From positions 62,001 through 126,000 of the forward strand of contig NZ_BMYZ01000003.1 of NCBI RefSeq assembly GCF_014652535.1: DNA of 64,000 nt, given 5' to 3'. Positions 9,224 through 18,588 of this stretch are shown here, in pieces. The position numbers and the translations under genes are program-made. Positions within the stretch are counted from its first letter, which is position 1. Each line of letters starts with the position of its first letter. Under the pieces are notes generated by a model. The model was not told the DNA's origin. It ran no database searches and saw only the letters and a list, made by a program, of their open reading frames with translations. This DNA is from Cellvibrio zantedeschiae (GTDB lineage: Bacteria; Pseudomonadota; Gammaproteobacteria; Pseudomonadales; Cellvibrionaceae).

Positions 9224-10126
9224 ATGATTCGCACTACCTTAGCCAATAACAAAATATCCATGGTGCGATTTTCCCTTTGTCTTCTGCTTTGCTTCCTGGC
9301 CCTGACCGCAAATGTCAGCGCTTACGCCGATGAAGCGGTTCTCGTTGCCGTTAACGAAGACATTCCCGCTGATTACAAGCGCTTTTTACACGGTCGCGAT
9401 CCTGTGGATGTACAGGCATTCAACACCGATGGCGCGCGCCGCGATATTGTCGAAATCACCTTGCTCATGCAGGCCTTGCGCTTGGGGGGCTTTACCAAAC
9501 CAGTTGAACTGCGTGTGGAGCCGAGCTACCTGCGTCTATTGCGCGGCGTAGCCGATGGTCGCTTTGTCAGCTCGGGCGCACTCATGTGGAAAAGTGATAT
9601 CGACATGCTGAAACCTGCGCTGCATGTGAGTCGCCCGCTGGTTAAGGAAGGTGAGTTTGTGGTGGGTGTTTACACCACCCAAAAGAAGTTGCAACGCGTA
9701 ACCAACTACGCCCCCTACAACTTGAACCAACTCAATATAGTGACCAACTCGCAGTGGAAAAGCGACGTGCAAACCTTGAAGGACCTTGGCTTCAACCGCA
9801 TTACCTATTCGCCCAACTGGGTCAATATCGCCCGCATGATTGAAGCCGGGCGTGCTGACATTACCCTTGCGCCATTCCAAACCACTCCGCAAATGACAAT
9901 TGCAGTCGATGATGTAACTCTCTATCCCATCAAAGGAGTGAAAGTGGCTATTTCAGGCTCACGTCACTGGCCGATTAGCCGCAAACACCCTTATGGCGAG
10001 GAGTTTTTCCAAGCCCTGGAGCGCGGCCTCGCACTTTTGGAATCCAAAGGCACCATCGCACGCGCCTACCGCGAATGCGGGTTTTTCCACCCCGATGTAG
10101 GCCCATGGACACTCCTGGCTCGCTAA
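9224..10126 (+). CDS. Predicted periplasmic solute-binding-like protein (type II PBP fold)
   Basis: This is a 300-residue exported protein. A hydrophobic stretch at about 14-32 followed by ANVSAYA forms a signal peptide, so the product is periplasmic. The rest resembles the amino-acid-binding-protein type II fold: a repeated two-lobe pattern with LLRGVADGRF and MIEAGRADITLAPF, the latter typical of lobe closure. Such stand-alone proteins are common next to unrelated genes and may bind small ligands without an ABC transporter; none is encoded nearby. A second ATG at 9260 would still keep the signal peptide. The ligand is unknown. It converges with the large lipoprotein gene. Confidence 0.7.
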   Translation: MIRTTLANNKISMVRFSLCLLLCFLALTANVSAYADEAVLVAVNEDIPADYKRFLHGRDPVDVQAFNTDGARRDIVEITLLMQALRLGGFTKPVELRVEPSYLRLLRGVADGRFVSSGALMWKSDIDMLKPALHVSRPLVKEGEFVVGVYTTQKKLQRVTNYAPYNLNQLNIVTNSQWKSDVQTLKDLGFNRITYSPNWVNIARMIEAGRADITLAPFQTTPQMTIAVDDVTLYPIKGVKVAISGSRHWPISRKHPYGEEFFQALERGLALLESKGTIARAYRECGFFHPDVGPWTLLAR

Positions 10127-10148
10127 GTACCAAAGCCTAAACCAATCA

Positions 10149-10172
10149 TAAAAAAACCCGCCGAAGCGGGTT
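10149..10172 (-). terminator. Rho-independent terminator of the large lipoprotein gene
   Basis: The stem aacccgc/gcgggtt has a 4-nt cgaa loop. Read on the minus strand it is followed by seven T. It lies between convergent genes and serves the minus-strand gene best. Confidence 0.85.
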
Positions 10173-10237
10173 GAAGGTTTACAGCAGGAGAACACTGTCT
10201 TAGCACTGGCGAACCCTAAGAGCTAGCCACCGCGCAT

Positions 10238-13200
10238 TTATGGAACGTAAAACACTTTAAAGTCAGCAACTTGCAAATCCAGCGTGAGCGTACCGCCGGT
10301 GACCACCAAATTCTGTAGCGTCACCCGATCCTGCACACTCGTCACCGAACCCATGCGCGTAGCACCTAAATTGATCTGCACACCGGTTTTTGCCGTCATA
10401 TCTGTATTGAACACGGCCACAAACTTACCGGCCGAGGTCACCATATCGCGCACTATGACGCCGCTGGTGGAGCTGGCCGCCGTTACTTTAAGGCTCGGCT
10501 GTGCGGGCCAGGCGAGGTAGGCAGCGTTAAAGCGACGCAAGTCCTGGGGTGCGCCCGTGTTGAAAGAGTTGCTGGAAAGATAACCAATCCAGTAGGGGTC
10601 GGCATTGGCGACACCTTTTACTTCGGCCAGCATGGTGTAGGGCGTACTGCGCTCTACATCGCTAACGAAGTAACCAAAGTGACCGCTCATGGGCCAGTTT
10701 TTGAAGGAGCCTTTGGCGCTGTCCGCTGCAAAATCACCGGTTCCATCGTCTTCATTCAGCGGGAAGTGACGAACCAGCGCCATACCTTTTTGAGTGCTGA
10801 ATTTTTGCAGCAGTGCCGGGTCAGCCATGGTGTATTGACGGCCGTAGGGCATAGTCATAAGCACGCCTTCACCATTTTGGTAGCTCGCCGGGTCCGCAGG
10901 TGGTGTGCCGTGGGACATCTCGTCAAAACCGCTGGTACCAGCAAATTGCGCGTCGGTAGGCAAGTTCATGGCTGACAAGGTGGTCTCGTAGCGTTTGTCG
11001 GTGAGCCAGGTCAGGAAGTTAATAGGGCTATAGCGATACTGCCAGCGGCCATCGCCATTAACGATTGACCAGGAATTGGTATCGTCCGTCACTACGCGGG
11101 TATCACCGTAATTAGGTGCAGGAATCGGCAAACCTTCTTCGTGATAGCTGGTGAAGAGCACATCGGCATTGCTAACACCGTTGTTACCCAACTTGCCCGC
11201 ACGCAAATAATCGCGGATTGCGGTGAGGTAGGCTTTGCGCTTGCCATTCCACCAGGCGTAATAGTCTGAGCGCATACTGCTGCTCGCACGCAGATCTGCT
11301 TTGCTGGGAGTTACCACATTGCGGTCAGCGGCATAACGGGCGCGAGCGGCATCGCTAAAGTTGATAGGCCATGAGCCAACGCGAGTGCGGAACCAGACAC
11401 CGGCAAAATTGGCGCTATCTTTCAGGTCGAGTACGTTGGCAGCGACAAGTTTTTTCACATCCACCAGCGCGTTGGGGTCACTCACATCGACACAGGCGGT
11501 TTCTGCCCATGAATAAGGCGTGTAGCGCTTTTCAACACGGGTAAGTGGCTCGCAATTCTTCTGGGAGCCGTAGCTCGGCATATAGCATTTGGCCTGGGTT
11601 TGGCCCCAGGGCTTTTTGCATTGATAGGCCGAATCCAGCAAGTTGGTAGCGCAGAAGTTATTGCCGGTTACGTCTTCGCTCGGGCAGCTTGTGGTGGTGT
11701 ATTCGCCATCGCCCATTGCACCGTAATATTCAAAGTAAGGCATAACTTCCAAACCGTAGCTGGACGCTTTTTGCACCATCTCCGGCCAGTAGGCGACACG
11801 TGCGGAGTAGTACCATTTGGCGCCGCCATAGTTGCTGGTGTTAAAGCCCTGGTTGTGGCCGAACTCCAGCAAGTCTTTGGTGAATACGTTGAATCCCAAT
11901 ACTTTGGAAAGCTTCATTTTGTATTCGAGCCAGGTGTTAGTCGTAGTACCGGGGCTGGTGCCTGTGGCGGGGTTACAGATACCTGCATTCGCGTAAGTGG
12001 CCGATGTGGGGTCGGTGTTAACCACGCTGTCGCCACGCTGGCAGAGGGCAGTGCTATCGTTCATTTCCTCGCGCCAGAAGGTGCGTCTGTGCGGCAAATT
12101 GCCGGGCGGGTAATTGATTGCAAGGGCAGCGCTAGCCGTGCTGTTAACCGAATAGAGCCTTACCTGCCCCATAACCGCACCTTCGTTGGTGGGGTTGCCG
12201 ATAGGATTGAACTGACCCACAGCAACCCAGAAGCCATCAGCCGGACCGTAAGGACGCTTGGTATCCACTTCATTGCGCACCGCAGCCAAGGGCTGGAAGC
12301 GATCATGTAAAGTGAAATAGAACCTGTAGGTTTTCCATTGATTGGTGAGCGGATAGGCCATGGATTCCGGGTTGGGATAGGCGTACTGCTCGCGGTTATC
12401 GCCAAGCTCTTTACCGGTCGCAACCGTGCGGACCAGATCTGCACCACGATTCAAAAACACCATGTGGCGCGGCGCATCGTCCGGGTAGTCAAACTCCAGC
12501 ACATAAGCGTTACCCGCTATCAAACCTTTGTTTTTACCTATTACAAATGCCGCATAACTCGCCTTCATATTGCCCGCGGTATTTTGCGGTGTGAGCATGA
12601 GCGCCTGACGGCCGAGAATGGTCGGCGTGGTAAACGCGCCCGCCGGTTCCATTTGGGTTTCGCGGGTGCCGGGGGATACGGGATCAAAGCTATCCACCAG
12701 TGTGAGCGTGCCAAACTCAGGATCTACTTTGGTCAATCCCAAGCTTGAGGATGAGCTGGAGGGGGAACTGGAAGAAGAGCTGACGATAACCACCGCACTG
12801 CTGGACGAGCTGCTCGATTTGGATGAACTGCTGGAACTGGTCGCCACAGACGAACTGGACAATGTCGCGGATGAGCTGGAGCTTGAAACCACCACACTAT
12901 CGCCCTTGCTGTACTGCAATAGCCAGTCATATACATTCTTGTTGTAAGCATCGCGGCCACTCACGACGGTGGTGTTCATCCCGGAAAGATCATAAGTGCG
13001 CGTCCAACCATCGTGACCAACGCCGCTGTAAACTGTAAGGCGCGGCAGAACTGCTGGCGCGGGCGTACAGGCTTTAAGGCCGTTGTAGGGCGCCGTAGCA
13101 TGGCTAAACACCTGTGCCGTTCCGTCGTTCTCACCAAAGAACAACCAAGTGGGAACTTGCTTCCACATGCAGGGCGCAGGCGAGCCAGAGAAGCTGTAAA

Positions 13201-14302
13201 GCGTATCAATCGGCACAGCCGCGGCTATATCAACCCCGTTATAAGCCTCCATATAACGATAAAAAGGTCCGCCACCGCCGGACAAAGCCGTTAAATAAAT
13301 ACGCTTGGGGTCAACTTTATAGTTGGCTTTGGCAAACTGGATAAACGCATTCACCTGTGCCGCCGTACGCGTCTCCCAATTCATTTGCGGCGCGAGTACA
13401 ACAAAGCGTTTGCTCGCATCCCACGCGCTAATTGCGACTTGCCTGGGCAAACCGTCGTCATCAATTTTCTGGATTTCACTGGCACTACCGTTACCGGCTT
13501 GCCCATCGCCGTTTAGCGAAATAATTAACGGCCAATCCCCTTGGCTTGCATAGGCTGCGGGCACATATTCTGAATAGCCCAAGGCCGCGCAGTTACTCCC
13601 CTTGGGCAAGAGCTTTTGCACATTGGGCGTTGGGGTGGTTATAGCCGGGGAACAGCTATTGGGATTCACCGCCACACTTGAGCTTGTAGACGCTACCGAG
13701 CTGCTCGACCTGGAGCTGCTGGAACTAACGACACTTGAAGATGAACTCCTGGAACTTGGGGATGAGCTGGAATTTAAACTACTGCTCACATTGGATGATG
13801 AGCTAGCGGAACTCGTAGCCGCACTCGATTTACTGGAGCTACTCGTTGAAGAGCTTGATTTACTACTGGAGCTTGAAGAAACACTCGGCGTAGAACTGCT
13901 TGCTACACCGGAGCTAACAGAGGAACTGGACGTGACGCCGCTAACACTAGAAACAGGATTGCCGATCACTGAGCTTGCGGTACTGGCCACCGCAGAACTA
14001 CTGGATTTTCGGTCTGTTTGTTTAGGGTTATTTGAAGATCCGGGCGGTATTTCATCACCCTGCAAAGGTACCGAGCTAACTGCAAGTGATGCCGCAGATG
14101 AACCAATCGGTTGATCCACCAAAACCGTAGTTGAACTGGCAACACTTGCCGTAGCGGTGGAGGATGGCGTAAACGGATTAGGCGATGGCGATGTGGCTGG
14201 GTCACCCCCTCCGCCACCACAGGCGCTTAAGATCACGCTAAATAACAATAGAATTACAGGCTTGCACGATGGCAAAAAACTGATCGGTTGAAAGGGTTGC
14301 AT
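10238..14302 (-). CDS. Large polyserine-linked lipoprotein: esterase-like domain plus unassigned C-terminal domain
   Basis: The 1354-residue product starts at the ATG at 14302 (AAGGAG 7 nt upstream; the frame extends to a TTG at 14323). A lipoprotein signal ends in LSAC with Cys28. A serine-rich linker spans about 95-215. Residues 217-465 form an alpha/beta hydrolase of the PHB-depolymerase/feruloyl-esterase type with probable nucleophile Ser341 (TALSGGG), Asp393 (ENDGT) and His430 (GVGHDGW). A second serine linker covers 472-520. Residues 520-1354 are not a family I can name. They contain paired cysteines, aromatic patches, acidic candidates such as SYHEEG and SGFDEM, and a C-terminal beta domain, compatible with a beta-jelly roll, a TIM-barrel-like glycosidase core and a C-terminal sheet. 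Surface polysaccharide breakdown is the likely role; this is inference. Confidence 0.75.
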   Translation of the reverse strand: MQPFQPISFLPSCKPVILLLFSVILSACGGGGGDPATSPSPNPFTPSSTATASVASSTTVLVDQPIGSSAASLAVSSVPLQGDEIPPGSSNNPKQTDRKSSSSAVASTASSVIGNPVSSVSGVTSSSSVSSGVASSSTPSVSSSSSSKSSSSTSSSSKSSAATSSASSSSNVSSSLNSSSSPSSRSSSSSVVSSSSSRSSSSVASTSSSVAVNPNSCSPAITTPTPNVQKLLPKGSNCAALGYSEYVPAAYASQGDWPLIISLNGDGQAGNGSASEIQKIDDDGLPRQVAISAWDASKRFVVLAPQMNWETRTAAQVNAFIQFAKANYKVDPKRIYLTALSGGGGPFYRYMEAYNGVDIAAAVPIDTLYSFSGSPAPCMWKQVPTWLFFGENDGTAQVFSHATAPYNGLKACTPAPAVLPRLTVYSGVGHDGWTRTYDLSGMNTTVVSGRDAYNKNVYDWLLQYSKGDSVVVSSSSSSATLSSSSVATSSSSSSKSSSSSSSAVVIVSSSSSSPSSSSSSLGLTKVDPEFGTLTLVDSFDPVSPGTRETQMEPAGAFTTPTILGRQALMLTPQNTAGNMKASYAAFVIGKNKGLIAGNAYVLEFDYPDDAPRHMVFLNRGADLVRTVATGKELGDNREQYAYPNPESMAYPLTNQWKTYRFYFTLHDRFQPLAAVRNEVDTKRPYGPADGFWVAVGQFNPIGNPTNEGAVMGQVRLYSVNSTASAALAINYPPGNLPHRRTFWREEMNDSTALCQRGDSVVNTDPTSATYANAGICNPATGTSPGTTTNTWLEYKMKLSKVLGFNVFTKDLLEFGHNQGFNTSNYGGAKWYYSARVAYWPEMVQKASSYGLEVMPYFEYYGAMGDGEYTTTSCPSEDVTGNNFCATNLLDSAYQCKKPWGQTQAKCYMPSYGSQKNCEPLTRVEKRYTPYSWAETACVDVSDPNALVDVKKLVAANVLDLKDSANFAGVWFRTRVGSWPINFSDAARARYAADRNVVTPSKADLRASSSMRSDYYAWWNGKRKAYLTAIRDYLRAGKLGNNGVSNADVLFTSYHEEGLPIPAPNYGDTRVVTDDTNSWSIVNGDGRWQYRYSPINFLTWLTDKRYETTLSAMNLPTDAQFAGTSGFDEMSHGTPPADPASYQNGEGVLMTMPYGRQYTMADPALLQKFSTQKGMALVRHFPLNEDDGTGDFAADSAKGSFKNWPMSGHFGYFVSDVERSTPYTMLAEVKGVANADPYWIGYLSSNSFNTGAPQDLRRFNAAYLAWPAQPSLKVTAASSTSGVIVRDMVTSAGKFVAVFNTDMTAKTGVQINLGATRMGSVTSVQDRVTLQNLVVTGGTLTLDLQVADFKVFYVP

Positions 14303-14593
14303 GTGTCTCTCCTTTGCGCGCAATTACCGTGGCACTGCGGCATATTGTTGTGAGCCCACAAATTAACCAAAACACCCAAATTGGTCGTTTAAACTTCTGC
14401 ATTACGTAAACCTGAACCTCAGGATGTGATCGACCTCCACAAAAAATAGAAATGCAATAAATTTTGGCACCTAAGACGTTTTTCAGGCTTAAGCTTCATA
14501 AAAACCTATTCTGCTTAGAACCATAAAAACCAAACTTGTCGTTATAAAAATTGAACCTTAATCCACTCAACCATTTTTTTAAGAGCCATAAAT
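14303..14593. other. Intergenic region upstream of the lipoprotein gene
   Basis: No coding frame is convincing here. The AT-rich spacer should hold the lipoprotein promoter. Two imperfect dyads are visible: accaa/ttggt around 14368-14386 and cctgaacctcagg near 14410. No regulator can be assigned. Confidence 0.4.
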
Positions 14594-14626
14594 AAAAAAG
14601 CCCCACCGTTTCCGGCAGGGCTTTTA
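14594..14626 (-). terminator. Terminator of uvrD
   Basis: A long stem (aaaagccc.accg with cgg.agggctttt, minor mismatches) lies 15 bp after the uvrD stop and is followed by T residues on the minus strand. Confidence 0.85.
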
Positions 14627-14640
14627 GCGGGTATTTCAAA

Positions 14641-16863
14641 TTAAAGCGCTTCCAGCTTTGCGTATTGCATAACCAATCGCTTGCTACCAGCGGAACTAAA
14701 ATTCACCTGGATCACAGCATTATCGCCGGAGCCTTCAAAATGCAAAATAACACCTTCGCCAAAAATGGCGTGTTTAACACGTTGGCCAAGGCGGAAGCCT
14801 GTGCCTTCACCGGTGTCATACATAGGTTGGCGGGTAGATGGTTGAGTGTAAGCGCGATTGAATGACACAGGTCTTGTTACAGCGGCTTTTAACCGCACCT
14901 CTTGAATAGATTCTGACGGAATTTCTTTGACGAAACGCGAAACCTGATTAAACGTTTCGCTGCCGTAGAGACGGCGGGTTTCAGCATAAGAGATGTAAAG
15001 TTTTTGCATAGCGCGGGTAATACCCACGTAACACAAGCGGCGTTCTTCTTCCAAACGGTCGGGGTCATCGGCCGACATTTTATGCGGGAACAATCCTTCT
15101 TCAACACCCGCCAAAAACACCAGCGGGAACTCCAAACCTTTAGCAGAGTGCAGCGTCATCAATTGTACCGCATCTTCAAACTCATCTGCTTGGGTTTCCC
15201 CTGCATCCAGGGCGGCAGTGTCCAAAAATTGCTGCAATACACTTAATTCTTCGTTTTCTTCGTCGGCATCGAACGCGCGGCAAGCAGTAATTAATTCCTG
15301 CAAGTTTTCGCCACGTGCCTGGCCTTTTTCACCCTTTTCACTTTGATGAAAAACTAACAGCCCCGTGTCATCCAGAACTCGCTGTGCGATTTGATCAAGA
15401 CTCAGTACATCGCCGTGAATATCAATTTCACTGGCGTCGTGAGCTAGCTTATCCACCACATTCAGGAAACCCTGTACCGCATTGCCAGCACGTGCGGTGA
15501 ACACACGTTTTTCAAGCATTTGCTCCGCCGCATGCCACAGGGAACAACCCTGCTCACGGGCAAAAGCGCGAATATCGTCAACGGTTTTACCTCCAATGCC
15601 ACGAGTGGGCGTATTAATAACGCGCTCAAAACCTGTATCGTCGTGGCGGTTGGCAATTAAACGCATATAGGCAACGGCATTTTTGATTTCGAGGCGATCA
15701 TAGAAGCGCTGGCCACCGTAAATTCGGTAAGCCATACCTTCGCGCAACAAAGCTTCTTCCAATACCCGCGATTGGGCGTTGGAACGATAAAGGATTGCGC
15801 ATGAATTATTAGGGTTGCCTTTGCGCACCCAATCCTGAATGCGCTCGACAATAAAACGCGCCTCATCTTGTTCGTTATAGGCGGCGTAGAGTGAAATGGG
15901 CTCGCCCTTATCATCCTCAGTCCACAAATTTTTGCCCAAGCGCCCAGAGTTGTTGGCGATAACACCATTGGCGGCTAACAAAATATTGCCGGTAGAACGA
16001 TAGTTTTGCTCTAAACGAATAGTTTGGGTATGGCTGAAGTCCTGCGTAAAACGCTGGATATTTTCGATTTTCGCGCCGCGCCATCCATAAATGGATTGGT
16101 CATCATCGCCCACCGCCGTTACACAGGATTGGGTACCGGCAAGCATCCGCAACCAGGCGTATTGCACACTGTTGGTATCCTGGAACTCATCTACCAGCAC
16201 AAACGGAAAGCGGTTGCGGTAATGCTCAAGAATGTGCGGCTTATTGAGCCACAGCTCGTGAGCACGCAGCAAAATTTCGGCAAAATCCACCGTGCCGGTA
16301 CGCTCACAATCAGCCTCGTAAGCTCGATAAATTTGCAGCATGGTGCGCACAAAAGGATCGCCCGTTTCCTGGATATGCTGGGGGCGCAAACCTTCATCCT
16401 TTTGGGCGCTGATATACCACTGCGCCTGTTTCGGCGGCCATTTATCTTCATCAATATTCAGGTTCTGGCAGACGCGCTTGATCATACGCAGCTGATCATC
16501 GCTATCCAGAATCTGGAAATTTTGCGGTAGCCCGGCATCTTGCCAATGGGCTTTCAGGATACGGTGCGCAATACCGTGAAAAGTCCCCACCCACATGTTA
16601 CGAGTGTTTACATGAGTGTGGTTCTCGGAAAAAAGCTCATCCAACCGCGACCGCATTTCGCGCGCCGCCTTATTGGTAAAAGTCACCGCCATAATTGAAT
16701 AAGGCGAAAGCTGCTCCACCTGAATCAACCAGGCAATGCGATGCACCAACACGCGGGTCTTACCGCTGCCAGCTCCGGCAAGGATCAACTGGTTACACGC
16801 CGGCGCCGAAACGGCTTCGCGCTGAGCCTCGTTAAGGCCCTGAAGGAGATGAGAGAGTTCCAT
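14641..16863 (-). CDS. uvrD: DNA helicase II, UvrD/PcrA family
   Basis: This superfamily 1A 3'-5' helicase acts in nucleotide excision and mismatch repair. The 740 residues match UvrD length. Visible motifs are the Q motif LNEAQREAV, Walker A AGAGSGKTRV (about 29-38), FTNKAAREM, DEFQDTN, the VGDDDQSIYGWRGA block, QNYRST, motif V LMTLHSAKGLEFP and motif VI YVGITRAMQ. The C-terminal LGQRVKHAIFGEGVI is the Tudor-like tail typical of UvrD and PcrA and is absent from Rep, which is encoded separately at 31 kb. The start ATG at 16863 is unambiguous. A single-gene unit with its own terminator is likely. Confidence 0.97.
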   Translation of the reverse strand: MELSHLLQGLNEAQREAVSAPACNQLILAGAGSGKTRVLVHRIAWLIQVEQLSPYSIMAVTFTNKAAREMRSRLDELFSENHTHVNTRNMWVGTFHGIAHRILKAHWQDAGLPQNFQILDSDDQLRMIKRVCQNLNIDEDKWPPKQAQWYISAQKDEGLRPQHIQETGDPFVRTMLQIYRAYEADCERTGTVDFAEILLRAHELWLNKPHILEHYRNRFPFVLVDEFQDTNSVQYAWLRMLAGTQSCVTAVGDDDQSIYGWRGAKIENIQRFTQDFSHTQTIRLEQNYRSTGNILLAANGVIANNSGRLGKNLWTEDDKGEPISLYAAYNEQDEARFIVERIQDWVRKGNPNNSCAILYRSNAQSRVLEEALLREGMAYRIYGGQRFYDRLEIKNAVAYMRLIANRHDDTGFERVINTPTRGIGGKTVDDIRAFAREQGCSLWHAAEQMLEKRVFTARAGNAVQGFLNVVDKLAHDASEIDIHGDVLSLDQIAQRVLDDTGLLVFHQSEKGEKGQARGENLQELITACRAFDADEENEELSVLQQFLDTAALDAGETQADEFEDAVQLMTLHSAKGLEFPLVFLAGVEEGLFPHKMSADDPDRLEEERRLCYVGITRAMQKLYISYAETRRLYGSETFNQVSRFVKEIPSESIQEVRLKAAVTRPVSFNRAYTQPSTRQPMYDTGEGTGFRLGQRVKHAIFGEGVILHFEGSGDNAVIQVNFSSAGSKRLVMQYAKLEAL

Positions 16864-16952
16864 GGTATTTACACGAGCTGGAAAAGATTGAGCGATTTTA
16901 CTGGCTAAATGTACATATTGCTATGAGGAAGCACGACAAACTTGCCTGCACT

Positions 16953-16985
16953 GGGAATCGTCATCCTCGCGCAGCGGGGATCCAG
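16953..16985. repeat. Left arm of a 33-bp inverted repeat
   Basis: Its reverse complement recurs at 17296-17328 with one mismatch in 33 bp. The arm also contains an internal dyad (atcctcgc/gcggggat), so it resembles a REP-like palindromic unit. Confidence 0.9.
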
Positions 16986-17020
16986 CTTTTAATTGCTAAA
17001 AAAACAGTTGGGTCATTTAG

Positions 17021-17254
17021 TTACTTCTGTTCTAACTCTAACGCTAACTCCCCAACTTCGACAGGGACATTTTTCCACAAGGTATCTTTGAAACAATTTA
17101 CATGAGCAAAAAACTGTTGTTCTGCTTGCACAGATTCATGCTTCGTCCAATTAGCAATTAAGATAATTGAACATGGATCTACCTTATTTGATTTCTCGGA
17201 ACTATCACCAATTCCTTCACCGCAGAAACAACATTGATAAGTCAATGCATTCAT
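17021..17254 (-). CDS. Small cysteine-rich hypothetical protein
   Basis: A 77-residue frame starts at the ATG at 17254, preceded by a GGGGG run 6-10 nt away; an upstream TTG in frame is less likely. The N-terminus has TYQCCFCGEGI and the middle has FFAHVNCF, a CxxC plus His/Cys arrangement that could bind one zinc. I recall similar small orphan proteins with a CCFCG start and a late HxxCF, but I cannot name a function. The gene lies wholly inside the 33-bp inverted repeat pair, with the left arm 36 bp beyond its stop. This suggests it moved as a unit or was captured between repeats. No signal peptide is present. Confidence 0.6.
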   Translation of the reverse strand: MNALTYQCCFCGEGIGDSSEKSNKVDPCSIILIANWTKHESVQAEQQFFAHVNCFKDTLWKNVPVEVGELALELEQK

Positions 17255-17295
17255 TTTAAGCCCCCACAATTAAAGTCTTGAAGTGCTTATAAACA

Positions 17296-17328
17296 CTGGA
17301 TCCCCGCTACGCGAGGATGACGATTCCC
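17296..17328. repeat. Right arm of the 33-bp inverted repeat
   Basis: It pairs with 16953-16985. It lies 18 bp after the hemY stop, so its internal hairpin might also end hem operon transcription. Confidence 0.9.
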
Positions 17329-17346
17329 TACTTAACCAAATAACTC

Positions 17347-18588
17347 TTAATAAGACTTACTAGGCTGTGGCAAATCCGGCAATGAAGGTACGCTTAATTG
17401 CAAAGCTGCTTGATAAACTTCTGTGCTTTTTTGAGAGTCGCCCAAGCTGTTTAACAAGCGCGCCAATTCTGCGTAGGTTTCGGCATTTTTTTGCACGACC
17501 AAGCTACGTTGGAAATAATCGCGCGCTAAACCCCATAAGTGATTGCGCAAATTCAAACGTCCTAATGCGCGCAACAAATAAGGATTCTGAGGGTAATATT
17601 TCAACCAGCTTTCGGCATTACTGATTGCCTCGGCAACATCGACAACCCGCAACACGCCGTATAAATCGATCAAGCTGTCATCCCAGGTTTTGCTCAGGGT
17701 TTTGCGCAAAATAACTTCCGCTTCCTGATCCTGCAAATTGTGCATTAACGCTTGCGCGTAAGCGGCAACGACGCGCGGTATGCGTTGTTGATAAGTTGCA
17801 ACCTTACCCCAGGCTTTGCGCAATTCATGCAAGCGATCACCAATTGCCAAGCGCTCAGCTGATTCACTCGCCAGTTTTATTTGTCCGATGACGATAGACG
17901 ATTCCATGGCGAATATATCTGCGACAGAACAGACTTTAAATTTTTTAACCAGTGGCACCAGGTCATTTAGCGCCAGCCAGTCGTTGCGAACTTCATAAAG
18001 TTCACGCAAGCTGTTGATGACGAGAGGATTTTTAGGTGCGCGCTGCTGCAAACTTAACAAAATAATTTTTGCCTGTTCATAACGGCCATCGCGCATTTCC
18101 ATTTTTGCCTGGGCTACGCCTATAGGCACAGAAAAAGTTGTGTATTTTTTTTGCGCCTCATGCAAAATCTTTACGGCTTCTTCGTGATCACCCAATTCGT
18201 AACTTGCACGCGCTGCGGCTAAATAATTTACCAATGGCGATTCTACTTTATTAGCTGTACGCAATAATTTTTTACGTGCTTGCAGCCAATCACCCGATAA
18301 AAAATCTATCATGCCACTGGCTGCACGCTTGCTCGCGCGCTCGGTTGTGCCGAATACAAAAAAATCTGTTAAGCGCTGGGCGATCGACCAACTCACATGC
18401 ACGAAGCGAGTTGCCAACCACCAAATAACAGCAATGGCCAAAATCGCAAAACAGGCAAACCACAGACTGGTTTCAACTGTTTTTTGCCCAAGGATAACCA
18501 GCACGTAACCGGCATCTGGCAAAATAACGCCGAATCCCCAGAGCGCTAAAAATATGAGGATAATGATGAAGACAATCAGTTTCTTCAT
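17347..18588 (-). CDS. hemY: HemY, TPR membrane protein of the heme operon
   Basis: HemY is an inner-membrane protein with two N-terminal membrane helices (about 2-22 and 38-59) and a long cytosolic or periplasmic TPR helical domain. This 413-residue product fits: IFLALWGFGVIL, then a second helix, then the conserved TERASKRAASGMIDFLSGDWLQARKKLLR segment of the HemY N-terminal domain (partial motif FLSGDWLQARK), and TPRs up to the end. The proteobacterial HemY meant here is unrelated to the protoporphyrinogen oxidase of the same name in Bacillus. Its ATG overlaps the hemX stop by one base (TAATG), so translation is coupled. It is the last gene of hemCDXY. Confidence 0.93.
   Translation of the reverse strand: MKKLIVFIIILIFLALWGFGVILPDAGYVLVILGQKTVETSLWFACFAILAIAVIWWLATRFVHVSWSIAQRLTDFFVFGTTERASKRAASGMIDFLSGDWLQARKKLLRTANKVESPLVNYLAAARASYELGDHEEAVKILHEAQKKYTTFSVPIGVAQAKMEMRDGRYEQAKIILLSLQQRAPKNPLVINSLRELYEVRNDWLALNDLVPLVKKFKVCSVADIFAMESSIVIGQIKLASESAERLAIGDRLHELRKAWGKVATYQQRIPRVVAAYAQALMHNLQDQEAEVILRKTLSKTWDDSLIDLYGVLRVVDVAEAISNAESWLKYYPQNPYLLRALGRLNLRNHLWGLARDYFQRSLVVQKNAETYAELARLLNSLGDSQKSTEVYQAALQLSVPSLPDLPQPSKSY

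Noticed and set aside
12618-14114. Plus-strand frames rich in Glu, Leu and Asp opposite the large lipoprotein
   Set aside because: They are the antisense of serine-codon linkers and have no ribosome site.
16953-17328. A complete insertion sequence
   Set aside because: No transposase is present and the repeats enclose only a small non-transposase gene.
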